Shown: positions 1 through 8,634 of the stretch, piece by piece
How the letters are laid out: every line of letters begins with the position of its first letter
Position numbering within the stretch: position 1 is the stretch's first letter
Origin: Porphyromonadaceae bacterium
Lineage (GTDB): Bacteria; Bacteroidota; Bacteroidia; Bacteroidales; Dysgonomonadaceae
Assembly: GCA_021372865.1 (NCBI GenBank)
Contig: JAJFTO010000016.1
Location: 62,001 to 126,000 of the forward strand
Reading direction: 5' to 3'
Length of the DNA stretch: 64,000 nucleotides
Translations under genes and position numbers: made by a program
The notes under the pieces: model-generated
What the model was told of the DNA's origin: nothing
What the model saw: the letters and a program-made list of their open reading frames with translations, nothing else
Databases searched by the model: none

Positions 1-2
1 TC

Positions 3-134
3 AAGACGAAACATCTGGGTGAGGTAATAAAAAAGTGGAATATCGGAACCGCTTTCATTTTCGAGCCGGCAGATTTTGGTAATCCTGAAAAGGTATTTGA
101 AAAAATAAAGGAATTGATCCGGCATGTCGGATAG
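3..134 (+). CDS. C-terminal end of an unidentified protein (partial)
   Basis: An open frame enters from the left edge in the third reading frame and stops with TAG at 132-134. It encodes about 43 residues ending in IRHVG, with an FIFEPADFG stretch and a charged helix-like tail. It is too short for me to assign a family. It lies 39 bases upstream of mobA on the same strand, so a role in molybdenum-cofactor or nucleotide chemistry is possible, but this is inferred only from position. Confidence 0.6.
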   Translation, partial: KTKHLGEVIKKWNIGTAFIFEPADFGNPEKVFEKIKELIRHVG

Positions 135-173
135 ATTGTCGGTACAGGTTTTTATTTTTAAAAATTTATATTG

Positions 174-788
174 ATGGACAGACTCGATGCTGACATAACC
201 GGTGTAATTTTGGCCGGGGGCCTGAGCAAACGGATGGGATTCAACAAGGCCAGTGCTGATTTCATCGGAACCTCCATGCTCACCCTGATGATTGAGAAAC
301 TCCAGGAAGTTACTCCTGCGGTTGTCGTGAGCAGCGGTTCCATTACCTATCCCGGTATTTCTTATCCACAGATCCCCGATGAGTATTCCCACTGTGGCCC
401 TTTGGGTGGAATCTTTTCCGCGCTGAATGCTTCCCCATCCATATTAAATTTGATTCTTTCGTGTGATATTCCGCTGGTATCCGTATCTTTATTGAAATAT
501 ATTGTTTCAATGGCAAGAGAGAGCGGAGCTCTGCTGACTGTGCCGGTCGACTGCGACGGCCAGGAACAGATGTTGTGTGCGGTTTACCATAGGGATATTC
601 TTCCGATATTAAAACGGCAGATTGATAATAGCCAGCTTAGGATGAAAACCTTACTTGAACTGGTGCGCGTGAAATATGTCCAGATATCCAAAGAACATCC
701 ACTTTACCATGAACATGCTTTCATGAATGTGAACAGCAAGGATGTTTTACAACAAGCCCTGACATTATGGAGCAAAAAAGGACAGTAA
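174..788 (+). CDS. mobA: MobA-like molybdenum cofactor guanylyltransferase
   Basis: A 204-residue NTP-transferase of the MobA family, which transfers GMP (or another nucleotide) from NTP to molybdopterin to finish the cofactor of enzymes such as NarG. The N-terminal nucleotide-binding signature LAGGLSKRMGFNKA is intact, followed by a CDIPLVS segment carrying the metal-binding aspartate typical of the fold. Length matches the family (about 190-210). A TTG lies one codon earlier at 171, but the ATG at 174 is preferred. The next gene overlaps its end by 22 bases, suggesting translational coupling. The divergent-family possibility is a MobA-like CMP or CTP transferase, which sequence alone cannot exclude. 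The nar operon next door is an obvious client. Confidence 0.85.
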   Translation: MDRLDADITGVILAGGLSKRMGFNKASADFIGTSMLTLMIEKLQEVTPAVVVSSGSITYPGISYPQIPDEYSHCGPLGGIFSALNASPSILNLILSCDIPLVSVSLLKYIVSMARESGALLTVPVDCDGQEQMLCAVYHRDILPILKRQIDNSQLRMKTLLELVRVKYVQISKEHPLYHEHAFMNVNSKDVLQQALTLWSKKGQ

Positions 789-1963
789 ACGACAAATGGA
801 TCAAAGCATCGGTGCTCGCAGGTTTATGGGCTGGTGTCGAGATTATCGCGGGCAGCTTTTTGCACAATCTGAAAATACCTTTTTCAGGTACTTTCCTTAC
901 ACTTATTTCCATTATACTGGTCATTGGTTTTTTTCAGATCTGGCCAAGGTATGGCATTATCTGGCGGGCAGGATTGATTACTGCGCTCATGAAATCCATT
1001 TCCCCCAGTTCTGTTATCCTGGGGCCCATGATTGCCATTGCCATGGAGGGGTTTGTGATGGAGCTTGCGATTCGTGTGGCAGGCAGGAATATCATGGGAT
1101 ATATCAGTGCGGGGATGCTGACCATGGCAGGAATCCTGATCCATAAAATTGTAAGGCTTTATTTATTGTATGGCTGGGATATATTTGTCATTTATGAAGA
1201 GATGTACAACTTTGCAACCAGGAGCCTTGAATTTCTCCATACGCAACCCATGCGAGCGGTGTTGATTCTGTTTGTTATTTATGCTTTGTTGGGCGCAGTG
1301 GCTGCACTGTTTGGTTATAAGCTGGGACAAAAATCAAAGGCAGAGCAAACCCTTGATCTTTCGTTTACTGCTTCCTCTCGGAATGAAATCTGGAACCGGC
1401 CACCTGAAGCGATTGTCTATTCCACCCGATATTTAATCATGCTGGTCATACTCATTCCCCTGATTCTTTTTGGGTTGAATAATCTGACGTGGGTCCAGGC
1501 ACTCCTGCTGACTGTTCCGTGGTTTATTTTTGTTTTCCGGCGTTATCATCTTGCTTTGCGGCAGTTGAGAAAATGGCTCTTCTGGATGCAGCTGCTGGTG
1601 ATACTTGTGTTGGCCCTGTTCTTTAGCAGGACAGTGGAAAGTGGACTCGAAGGTCGCCTGACTGCGTTGTCCGGAGGGTTTATCATGGTGCTTCGCGCGC
1701 TGGTGGTAGTCACCGGTTTTGCTGCCCTGAGCACTGAATTGCGTGCTCCCCTTATGCAGCGGCTCTTTTTCCGATCGGGATTCAGGCAGCTTTATCTTTC
1801 TGTAAATCATGCTTTCGGCATATTGCCCATGGTGATCAGTAGTTTTACCACGACACGCCGGTTTATTGCAAATCCGGCACGCTCCATTGCAACCAGCCTG
1901 CGTTATGTGGACAGCTGGCATTATCATCTCCTGCGACAGCTCGACGAGGGAGAGGCAGATTGA
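767..1963 (+). CDS. polytopic inner-membrane protein of unknown function
   Basis: A 398-residue protein with about nine to ten hydrophobic segments, grouped in an N-terminal set (roughly residues 12-185) and a C-terminal set (roughly 215-330), separated by a polar stretch near 190-215. The C-terminal tail is basic and polar, rich in Arg and Ser/Thr. I do not recognise the family. The two-part membrane layout is loosely reminiscent of an energy-coupling-factor S component joined to a T component, but no diagnostic motif was seen. It overlaps mobA by 22 bases and so is probably co-transcribed and coupled with it; a link to molybdate or cofactor metabolism is inferred from that. It ends one base from the convergent narI stop. 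Confidence 0.75.
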   Translation: MEQKRTVNDKWIKASVLAGLWAGVEIIAGSFLHNLKIPFSGTFLTLISIILVIGFFQIWPRYGIIWRAGLITALMKSISPSSVILGPMIAIAMEGFVMELAIRVAGRNIMGYISAGMLTMAGILIHKIVRLYLLYGWDIFVIYEEMYNFATRSLEFLHTQPMRAVLILFVIYALLGAVAALFGYKLGQKSKAEQTLDLSFTASSRNEIWNRPPEAIVYSTRYLIMLVILIPLILFGLNNLTWVQALLLTVPWFIFVFRRYHLALRQLRKWLFWMQLLVILVLALFFSRTVESGLEGRLTALSGGFIMVLRALVVVTGFAALSTELRAPLMQRLFFRSGFRQLYLSVNHAFGILPMVISSFTTTRRFIANPARSIATSLRYVDSWHYHLLRQLDEGEAD

Positions 1964-1964
1964 A

Positions 1965-2642
1965 TTAACTTCTTTTTCTCACCAACTGATAACCTGATCG
2001 GAAGAAGTAAACATAGGGAAAAACCAGCATATGCATCAGTTTTGTATAGGGGAAGATCATAAAAATAAAAAGCCCGACCACGATATGAAGTTTATACTGG
2101 AGGGGATGATTTGCCAGTATTAATCCGGCATCGGGTTGAAAGGTGACTACTGCCTGTGCCCATTCGCCCAGGGCTGCATATGTTTCTATGGGTGCAGTGG
2201 CTGTTCTGAGAGCAGCAGAAAGTCCGATCACAATTTCTATCAGCAGCAGTATGATAATAAAATAGTCCATAAAACTACTGTTTCGTTTCATGCGCGGTGA
2301 GCCAAAACGTCTGAATACCAACATCGACATTCCCACAAAAGCCATTGTCCCAAAAAAGGATCCCATTGACAATGCAATCATCCTTTTGGTTTCTGTGGTC
2401 ATCACCATGTGGTAGAGCCACTCCGGAAGGAAAAGCGTGAGATGGCCGAAAAAGACAAATATAATCCCCACATGAAACAGATTGCTTGCCAGCTTCACCT
2501 TGTTGTCGGCAAGAAATTGGGTTGACTCTGCCTGCACTGTTTTGTTAAACTTTACCAGCCGTGTGATAAATCCAAAGAAGAATATTGTCAGTGCAATATA
2601 AGGGAAATAGGTAAACAGAAAATTGTTGATATAATCATTCAT
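1965..2642 (-). CDS. narI: respiratory nitrate reductase gamma subunit (cytochrome b)
   Basis: NarI anchors NarGH to the inner membrane, oxidises quinol and passes electrons through two b-type hemes to NarH. The protein is 225 residues, the same length as in E. coli, with five hydrophobic segments. Four heme-ligand histidines sit where expected: H57 and H67 in one helix, H186 and H204 near the C terminus (E. coli H56, H66, H187, H205). An in-frame upstream start at 2672 would add ten residues, but the start at 2642 gives the classical N terminus MNDYINN. It is the last gene of narGHJI, 35 bases after narJ from this start. Confidence 0.95.
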   Translation of the reverse strand: MNDYINNFLFTYFPYIALTIFFFGFITRLVKFNKTVQAESTQFLADNKVKLASNLFHVGIIFVFFGHLTLFLPEWLYHMVMTTETKRMIALSMGSFFGTMAFVGMSMLVFRRFGSPRMKRNSSFMDYFIIILLLIEIVIGLSAALRTATAPIETYAALGEWAQAVVTFQPDAGLILANHPLQYKLHIVVGLFIFMIFPYTKLMHMLVFPYVYFFRSGYQLVRKRS

Positions 2643-2677
2643 GTCTGTTGATTTTATGTTTAAACAGGTCAAATGGT

Positions 2678-3301
2678 TTACCGGTCGGTTTGGCAGGCTT
2701 CTCCTCCAAAGGTCACAGGCTCTTCTTCATACTCCGCATCCAAATCCAACGGTTTCTCGTTCTTAATCATCTCCCTGGTAATTGTCTTGTCAGGTTTTTT
2801 GGCTGATAATGAAATAATAGCCTGGAAGATGACGTTGTAGATATTTTCACTTTCGATCAGTGCCTCATTGATCCGATCCATCACATGCACGGTCTCACCC
2901 AAAAGTTCTGCTGCTTTTGCCGGGGGCAGGGTAGAAAGGAATTCCAAGAAAGCGGGAATATAATCTGGAAGTTCCTTGGTGGTGAGGTACATTCCATTTT
3001 CCTTGTAAAATTCCATCAGGTTGACCATGGCTTGTCCACGATCCTTCGACTCACCTTTGATATGTTCAAAGATATGCAGCGAAACACTTCTGGAGTAATC
3101 AAACAGCTGCACGTACTCTTCCTGCCAATGGGTGAGATCGAGTGGACCATGTCTTTTGCAAAACTGAACCAATCCGCTTATTGTATCTTCCTGCAGCAAT
3201 GATTCTTCCCTCATTTCTCTTTCCACGTGAGGCAAAAATTTTTGCAGCTCATCAGTGGGGTAAGAGAGTAGCAGAGAGAGCACTTTATAGGTTTTCATCA
3301 T
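2678..3301 (-). CDS. narJ: nitrate reductase assembly chaperone (delta subunit)
   Basis: NarJ is the dedicated cytoplasmic chaperone that holds NarG until the molybdenum cofactor and the FS0 cluster are inserted; it is not part of the final enzyme. The 207-residue helical, acidic protein (many Glu and Leu, no membrane segment) begins MMKTYKVLSLLLSYP, a typical NarJ start. Its ATG at 3301 shares one base with the narH stop (TGATG arrangement), so translation is coupled to narH. Position between narH and narI is the canonical order. Confidence 0.93.
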   Translation of the reverse strand: MMKTYKVLSLLLSYPTDELQKFLPHVEREMREESLLQEDTISGLVQFCKRHGPLDLTHWQEEYVQLFDYSRSVSLHIFEHIKGESKDRGQAMVNLMEFYKENGMYLTTKELPDYIPAFLEFLSTLPPAKAAELLGETVHVMDRINEALIESENIYNVIFQAIISLSAKKPDKTITREMIKNEKPLDLDAEYEEEPVTFGGEACQTDR

Positions 3302-4785
3302 CAGATTCCTCCAAACAGGTTTTTTATTTTTTGATTGTCGTCGCAGCCTCCATCTGAGAAGCCACAGCTGGATTGTTTCAGATAGACATTTTTAGCCTCT
3401 TCCCTGTGGCTTGTGGGTATCACGAACCGATCCTTATAGTTTGCAATAGCCAAAAGATGATACATCTTTTCTACCTCTTCCGGTGTGAGATCGGTTCCTT
3501 CCAATACTGTGAGGTTCTCTTCTTTGTCAACCGTCTTGCTTCTCATATACGCCCGCATGGCAAGCATTCGCTTCAGCGCATCTTTTACAGGCTTTTCATC
3601 ACCCGCTGTAAATAAATTTGCCAAATATTTATGAGAGATACGCATATCATCCACGTCGGGTAAGATACCGTTCATCCCGATATCTCCGCTATTGGCTGCC
3701 GATTGTATGGGCGAGAGGGGAGGTACGTACCACACCATGGGCAGTGTCCGGTATTCAGGGTGCAACGGAAAGGCAATCTTCCAGTCGATCGCCATCCTGT
3801 AAATGGGGGAGGCCGCTGCAGCCTGCAGCACATTTTCCGGAATACCCTGTTTGCGGGCTTCAGAAATAACATCCGGATCGCGGGGATCTAAAAACAGGTT
3901 GAGATGTTCATCGTAAAGATCTGTTTCATCGGGTGTCATTGCTGCTGATTTAATCTTGTCGGCATCGTAAAGCATCATGCCAATATATCGAATCCTTCCC
4001 ACACACGATTCACTGCAAATGGTTGATTCACCGGCTTCGATGCGCGGATAGCAGAAAGTGCATTTCTCAGATCTTTTGGTTTCCCAGTTGAAGTAGACCT
4101 TTTTATAGGGGCAACCGCTGATACATTGACGCCAGCCCCTGCAGCGCTCCTGATCGATGAGCACAATGCCATCCTCTTCACGTTTGTAGATAGCTCCCGA
4201 AGGACATACTGCCACACAGGTAGGATTGAGGCAATGTTCACAAATACGGGGCAGATACATGATGAATGAGTTTTTAAACTCACCGTATATATCTTTTGGG
4301 ACACCTTTAAAGTTTGCATCCATGCCTCTTTTTGCGAATTCTCCCCCCAGATCATCCTCCCAGTTGGGTGTCTTTTCAATCTTCTCCATCACTTTTCCGG
4401 TCAGGATTGAGTGAGGCCGTGCCGTGGGAGGTGTTTTGAACTTAGAACCTTTGTGTAATACAGAATAGTTAAAGGTGAAAGGCTCATAATAATCATCTAT
4501 GGTGGGCATGGTGGGATTGGCAAAGATGTTTTTTATGATCCCCGGTTTGCTGCCCATTCTGGGTGTCACACTGTCTTTGTCGAGTTTCCAGCCACCTTTC
4601 CATCGCTCCTGATTCTCCCACTCGTCGGGATAACCTATCCCCGGTTTGGTTTCCACATTGTTGAACCATACATATTCAACCCCTTTGCGTGAGGTCCATA
4701 CGTTTTTACAGGTGACCGAGCATGTGTGGCAGCCGATGCACTTGTCCAGGTTCATGACCATTGCTATTTGTGCGCGTATGAGCAT
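3301..4785 (-). CDS. narH: respiratory nitrate reductase beta subunit (Fe-S protein)
   Basis: NarH carries the electron wire between NarI hemes and NarG: three [4Fe-4S] and one [3Fe-4S] cluster. The cysteine groups are visible: CIGCHTCSVTCKNVW near residue 16, then CEHCLNPTCVAVC, CRGWRQCISGCPYKK (with the Trp that marks the [3Fe-4S] site), CTFC and a CSESCVGR segment. Length is 494 residues against 512 in E. coli, with the differences mostly in loops. There is no signal peptide, as expected for the cytoplasmic-facing complex. It starts 13 bases after narG and overlaps narJ by one base. Confidence 0.96.
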   Translation of the reverse strand: MLIRAQIAMVMNLDKCIGCHTCSVTCKNVWTSRKGVEYVWFNNVETKPGIGYPDEWENQERWKGGWKLDKDSVTPRMGSKPGIIKNIFANPTMPTIDDYYEPFTFNYSVLHKGSKFKTPPTARPHSILTGKVMEKIEKTPNWEDDLGGEFAKRGMDANFKGVPKDIYGEFKNSFIMYLPRICEHCLNPTCVAVCPSGAIYKREEDGIVLIDQERCRGWRQCISGCPYKKVYFNWETKRSEKCTFCYPRIEAGESTICSESCVGRIRYIGMMLYDADKIKSAAMTPDETDLYDEHLNLFLDPRDPDVISEARKQGIPENVLQAAAASPIYRMAIDWKIAFPLHPEYRTLPMVWYVPPLSPIQSAANSGDIGMNGILPDVDDMRISHKYLANLFTAGDEKPVKDALKRMLAMRAYMRSKTVDKEENLTVLEGTDLTPEEVEKMYHLLAIANYKDRFVIPTSHREEAKNVYLKQSSCGFSDGGCDDNQKIKNLFGGI

Positions 4786-4798
4786 AATGTCTTAGTTT

Positions 4799-7700
4799 TT
4801 AAGATTCTTCAATGGGTTGATCCAACCATTCCACTTTGTTGAGCTTGCGAATGATGATAAACTCATCCCTGTTGGTTCCGATGGTGCCATAATAATTTAA
4901 ACCATAGCTCAGCTGAGCGTATCCGCCAATCATATGGGTGGGTTTCAGACAAAGCCGGGATACTGAGTTGTGTACACCTCCCCTGTTTCCGGTCACCTGA
5001 CTTACAGGCATATTGACTGTTCGCTCCTGATTGTGATACATGATCAATACACCGTTGGAAATTCTTTGCGACACCACAATCCGCACAACAGTTGCACCGT
5101 TTTCATTAAATACCTCTACCCAGTCATTGTCGGTCAAATCTATTTTTTTTGCGTCCTCTTCGCTCATCCACGCTACAGGACCACCACGCCCCAGAGTGAG
5201 CATGATCAGATTGTCGGACCAGGTAGAGTGAATGGTCCACTTGTTGTGGGGAGTCATCATATTCAGCACCATATATTTTTCATCTCCATCCAATTTTCCG
5301 GTCATTCCTTTTAACGATTTTGTATCGATGGGTGGTTTATAGCAAACCAGGTTTTCGCCAAAGTCAATCATCCAGGGGTGGTCCTGATAGAGCGTTTGCC
5401 GTCCCGTGAGCGTGCGCCAGGGGATCAGTTCATGCACATTGGTATAACCTGCATTGTACGAGACCTCATGAGACTCCACGCCACTCCATGTGGGCGAGGT
5501 AATGATCTTTCGCGGTTGCTGAAGCAGATCTTTAAATCGGATCTGTTCATCTTCGCGTGCCGATGCCAGATGCTGATGCTTGCGTCCTGTAAATTTCTCC
5601 AATGCCCCCCAGGCTTTCATGGCTACTTTGCCGTTGGTCTCCGGTGCCAGAGTCAGGATCATCTCGGCGGCATGTATGTCGGTTTCGATGAGGGCACTTC
5701 CGTTTGCCTTATACCCGTTGGAAGAGATATTCAGCTTCTTCAACAAATCCACCTCATCTTTCGTATTCCAGCTGATGCCTTTCCCTCCATTGCCCAACTT
5801 TTCCATGAGGGGACCCAAGGTGGTGTATCTTTTGTAGGTTTCAGGATAATCACGGATCACCTCAATGATATCCGGCATATTTTTTCCTGGTTTCAGTTCT
5901 AGATTATCTGTTTTCCAATCTTTGGCATAAGCAGTTTCTGAAATCTCCATGGGTGAGTCGTGTTGCATGGGCAGCATCACAATATCCTTCTCTTTTCCGA
6001 GGTGGCCGGGCGAAAGCTCCGAAACTTTTTTTGCCAGACCTTTGAAGATATTCCAGTCGGTACGTGCTTCCCAAACCGGATCTACAGCATTTGAAAAAGG
6101 ATGAATGAATGGATGCAAGTCGGTGGTACTCAGGTCGTTCTTCTCGTACCATGTGGCAGCCGGCAGAATGATGTCGGAGTGCAGTGCGGAAGTGGACATC
6201 CTGAAATCGAGTGTGACAAGCAGGTCCAGTTTTCCTTCGGGCGCCTTGTCGTGCCATCTCACCTCCTGAGGTAACTGCTGTCCGTTGGCTTTTAAATCTT
6301 CCCCAAGCACACTGTTTTGTGCACCCAGCAGATGTTTCATAAAGTACTCCATTCCCTTTGCGCTGGAAGCCAGTAGATTGGATCGCCATATAAACATGTT
6401 TCTCGGGAAGTTCTTTGGATCATCGGGATCTTCCGAAGCGATAGTCAGCTCATTGCTTTTTAATTTTTGGGTAATGAAGCTTTGTATATCCTGACCCTGC
6501 TCATCGGCTTGTTTCCCCAATTTGATGGGGTTGTCGCTTAACTGTGGACTGGAAGGCAACCAACCCATTCGCTCCGCTTTTACATTGCAGTCGATCATTG
6601 ACAGTTTCGACCATTTTTCCTGGTCTGCCAATGGAGAGATGAGCTCGGTCACGCCCACTTTCTCGTAACGCCACTGGTTGGTATGCATATAAAAATAGGA
6701 GGTTGTATTCATGTGTCGCGGTGGGCGGTGCCAGTCGAGGGCAAACGCCAGCGGAGTCCACCCTGTTTGTGGCCGCAGTTTCTCCTGCCCTACATAGTGG
6801 GACCAGCCGCCACCCGACTTGCCCACACAGCCACAGAAGATCAGCATATTGATGGCACTGCGATAAATCATGTCGGTTTGATACCAGTGGTTCACACCAC
6901 AACCAATGATAATCATTGATTTTCCTTCGGTCTTCTCCGCATTCTCCGCAAACTGTCTTGCTGTTGAAATGATATGCCCGGCGGGAACACCGGTAATCTT
7001 TTCCTGCCATGCAGGCGTATAAGGTGCATCTTCCGTATATTCGGGAGAAGGAGCCTCGCCCGGCAAACCCAATGAAAGCCCGTAGTTGGCAATGGTCAGG
7101 TCATAGACTGTGCAATAAAGGAATTCTCCATCCGGTGATTTTCTTACAGGTATTTTCCTGTATAAAATTTCTTCATGATCTGTATCCCCAAAATAGGGAA
7201 AAGCTAACTCCGCTACTTCATCATAATCAGCTGCAAAGGATAGCTGGGGTGTGATTTCTTTGCCGGTTAAAACATCCACCATTTCCAGATTCCACTTTTG
7301 ATTCTTGTCCCAGCGTGAACCAATTGTTCCATTGGGGATCACCATCTCTTTGCTTTTCTCATCGATGAGCAATGGCTTCCAGTCGGCTTTTTCAACATCA
7401 GCATACTTTGCCTTTATGTCGGAGGCTCTGATGATTCTTCCGGCCTGATATTTACCATCCTTCTTTTCTACTTTTACCAAAAAAGGAAGATCGGAATATT
7501 GTTTTACGTAATTTTCAAAATAGGGAGTCTTTTTCTCCATGTAAAACTCTTTAAGAATTACATGACCCATCGCCATGCCCACTGCTGCATCCGTTCCCTG
7601 TTTTGGTTTTATCCACAGGTCAGCAAATTTGGCCGCTTCATTGAAGTCGGGTGATATGTTGACGGTTTTTGTGCCTTTGTATCGGACCTGTGTATAGAAA

Positions 7701-8494
7701 GGAGCATCCGGCGTACGGGTGACCGGCACATTGGAGCCCCAAAGCATCAGAAAAGAGGAGTTGTACCAGTCGGCACTTTCCGGCACATCGGTTTGTTCTC
7801 CCCATGTCTGGGGTGAAGCGGGTGGCAGGTCGCAGTAAAAGTCGTAGAAGCTCAGCACCGTTCCTCCCAACAGGCTCAAATAGCGGGTGCCGGATGAGTA
7901 ACTAATCATTGACATGGCCGGGATAGGAGTGAAACCTGCCAGCCGGTCGGGACCATATTTCTTGATGGTATATATATTGGCGGCAGCGATGATCTCCTGC
8001 GCCTCTTCCCAATCGAGGCGAATGAGGCCGCCCAGACCCCGCTGGCTGATATACGCGTTGCGCGTAGCGGGATCATTCATGATGCTCTCCCAGGCAACGA
8101 CCGGATCGTTGTGTATCTCTTTGGCTTTTCGGTATGCTTGAGCCAATACCCCTCTTATCATGGGGTATTTCACCCGGTTGGCACTATACAGATACCACGA
8201 ATAGCTTGCTCCGCGGGGACAGCCACGCGGTTCATGGTTGGGGAGATCGGGTCTTGTTTCGGGGTAATTGGTATTCTGAAGTTCCCAGGTAACCAGTCCG
8301 TTTTTTACAAATATCTTCCACGAGCAGGATCCCGTGCAGTTTACGCCATGGGTTGAGTGTACCACCTTATCAAATTGCCATCGGTTACGGTAGAAGCGTT
8401 CCCAATCACGGGGTGTATCGGTTGTGACAATGTGTTTGTCGGCGCTCACAGTAGCCTTTTTACTAAAATAGATTAGTTTATTCAGTAGGCTCAT
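4799..8494 (-). CDS. narG: respiratory nitrate reductase alpha subunit (Mo-bisMGD)
   Basis: NarG reduces nitrate to nitrite at a molybdenum bis-MGD centre. The 1231-residue protein is close in length to E. coli NarG (1247). The FS0 cluster ligands fall at H49, C53, C57 and C92, and the Mo ligand in YCDLPPASPQ is D222; all numbers equal those of the E. coli enzyme. Further family stretches, such as GPDR, STSYFY and LGRGGP, are present. No twin-arginine signal peptide is seen, consistent with a cytoplasmic active site. It is the first gene of the operon. The similarity to gammaproteobacterial NarG looks high, which suggests lateral acquisition at some time, although base composition is like that of its neighbours. 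Confidence 0.97.
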   Translation of the reverse strand: MSLLNKLIYFSKKATVSADKHIVTTDTPRDWERFYRNRWQFDKVVHSTHGVNCTGSCSWKIFVKNGLVTWELQNTNYPETRPDLPNHEPRGCPRGASYSWYLYSANRVKYPMIRGVLAQAYRKAKEIHNDPVVAWESIMNDPATRNAYISQRGLGGLIRLDWEEAQEIIAAANIYTIKKYGPDRLAGFTPIPAMSMISYSSGTRYLSLLGGTVLSFYDFYCDLPPASPQTWGEQTDVPESADWYNSSFLMLWGSNVPVTRTPDAPFYTQVRYKGTKTVNISPDFNEAAKFADLWIKPKQGTDAAVGMAMGHVILKEFYMEKKTPYFENYVKQYSDLPFLVKVEKKDGKYQAGRIIRASDIKAKYADVEKADWKPLLIDEKSKEMVIPNGTIGSRWDKNQKWNLEMVDVLTGKEITPQLSFAADYDEVAELAFPYFGDTDHEEILYRKIPVRKSPDGEFLYCTVYDLTIANYGLSLGLPGEAPSPEYTEDAPYTPAWQEKITGVPAGHIISTARQFAENAEKTEGKSMIIIGCGVNHWYQTDMIYRSAINMLIFCGCVGKSGGGWSHYVGQEKLRPQTGWTPLAFALDWHRPPRHMNTTSYFYMHTNQWRYEKVGVTELISPLADQEKWSKLSMIDCNVKAERMGWLPSSPQLSDNPIKLGKQADEQGQDIQSFITQKLKSNELTIASEDPDDPKNFPRNMFIWRSNLLASSAKGMEYFMKHLLGAQNSVLGEDLKANGQQLPQEVRWHDKAPEGKLDLLVTLDFRMSTSALHSDIILPAATWYEKNDLSTTDLHPFIHPFSNAVDPVWEARTDWNIFKGLAKKVSELSPGHLGKEKDIVMLPMQHDSPMEISETAYAKDWKTDNLELKPGKNMPDIIEVIRDYPETYKRYTTLGPLMEKLGNGGKGISWNTKDEVDLLKKLNISSNGYKANGSALIETDIHAAEMILTLAPETNGKVAMKAWGALEKFTGRKHQHLASAREDEQIRFKDLLQQPRKIITSPTWSGVESHEVSYNAGYTNVHELIPWRTLTGRQTLYQDHPWMIDFGENLVCYKPPIDTKSLKGMTGKLDGDEKYMVLNMMTPHNKWTIHSTWSDNLIMLTLGRGGPVAWMSEEDAKKIDLTDNDWVEVFNENGATVVRIVVSQRISNGVLIMYHNQERTVNMPVSQVTGNRGGVHNSVSRLCLKPTHMIGGYAQLSYGLNYYGTIGTNRDEFIIIRKLNKVEWLDQPIEES

Positions 8495-8515
8495 AATAAA
8501 AGCGTGTTAGGTTAA

Positions 8516-8540
8516 GGTAAGTGTGATCATCACGCTTGCC
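8516..8540 (-). promoter_or_regulatory. inverted repeat in the narG leader, possible operator
   Basis: A 25-base interrupted palindrome with 12-base arms (GGTAAGTGTGAT and ATCACGCTTGCC) around one central base; two arm positions pair only as G-U in RNA. It lies 22-46 bases upstream of the narG start codon. The core GTGAT-N-ATCAC resembles half-sites of CRP/FNR-type regulators, but the spacing (1 base) is not that of a classical FNR or CRP box. It could be a regulator site or a leader hairpin. Confidence 0.4.
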
Positions 8541-8580
8541 TGTGTTTTAGTATATTAATTCGCTGCGTCTTTAGAAATAT

Positions 8581-8614
8581 CTGATAAATATATAATATAA
8601 ATAATACTTATCAG
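8581..8614 (-). other. AT-rich inverted repeat between the anion channel gene and narG
   Basis: CTGATAA at 8581-8587 is mirrored by TTATCAG at 8608-8614, with partial extension of both arms into the AT-rich middle. It sits 21 bases beyond the stop of the upstream channel gene and about 90 bases before narG. It may be a weak terminator for the channel gene or a binding site for a nar regulator. No canonical TAnnTTTG element was found between it and narG. Confidence 0.3.
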
Positions 8615-8634
8615 CCATAAATCGGGTATATTTA

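Noticed and set aside
6501..7010. Open frame of 169 codons on the minus strand inside narG
   Set aside because: It is an out-of-phase shadow of narG, with low-complexity basic composition and no domain; narG itself is intact through this region.
8516..8540. Classical FNR or CRP box upstream of narG
   Set aside because: FNR needs TTGAT-N4-ATCAA and CRP needs TGTGA-N6-TCACA; the spacing here is one base between the half-sites.
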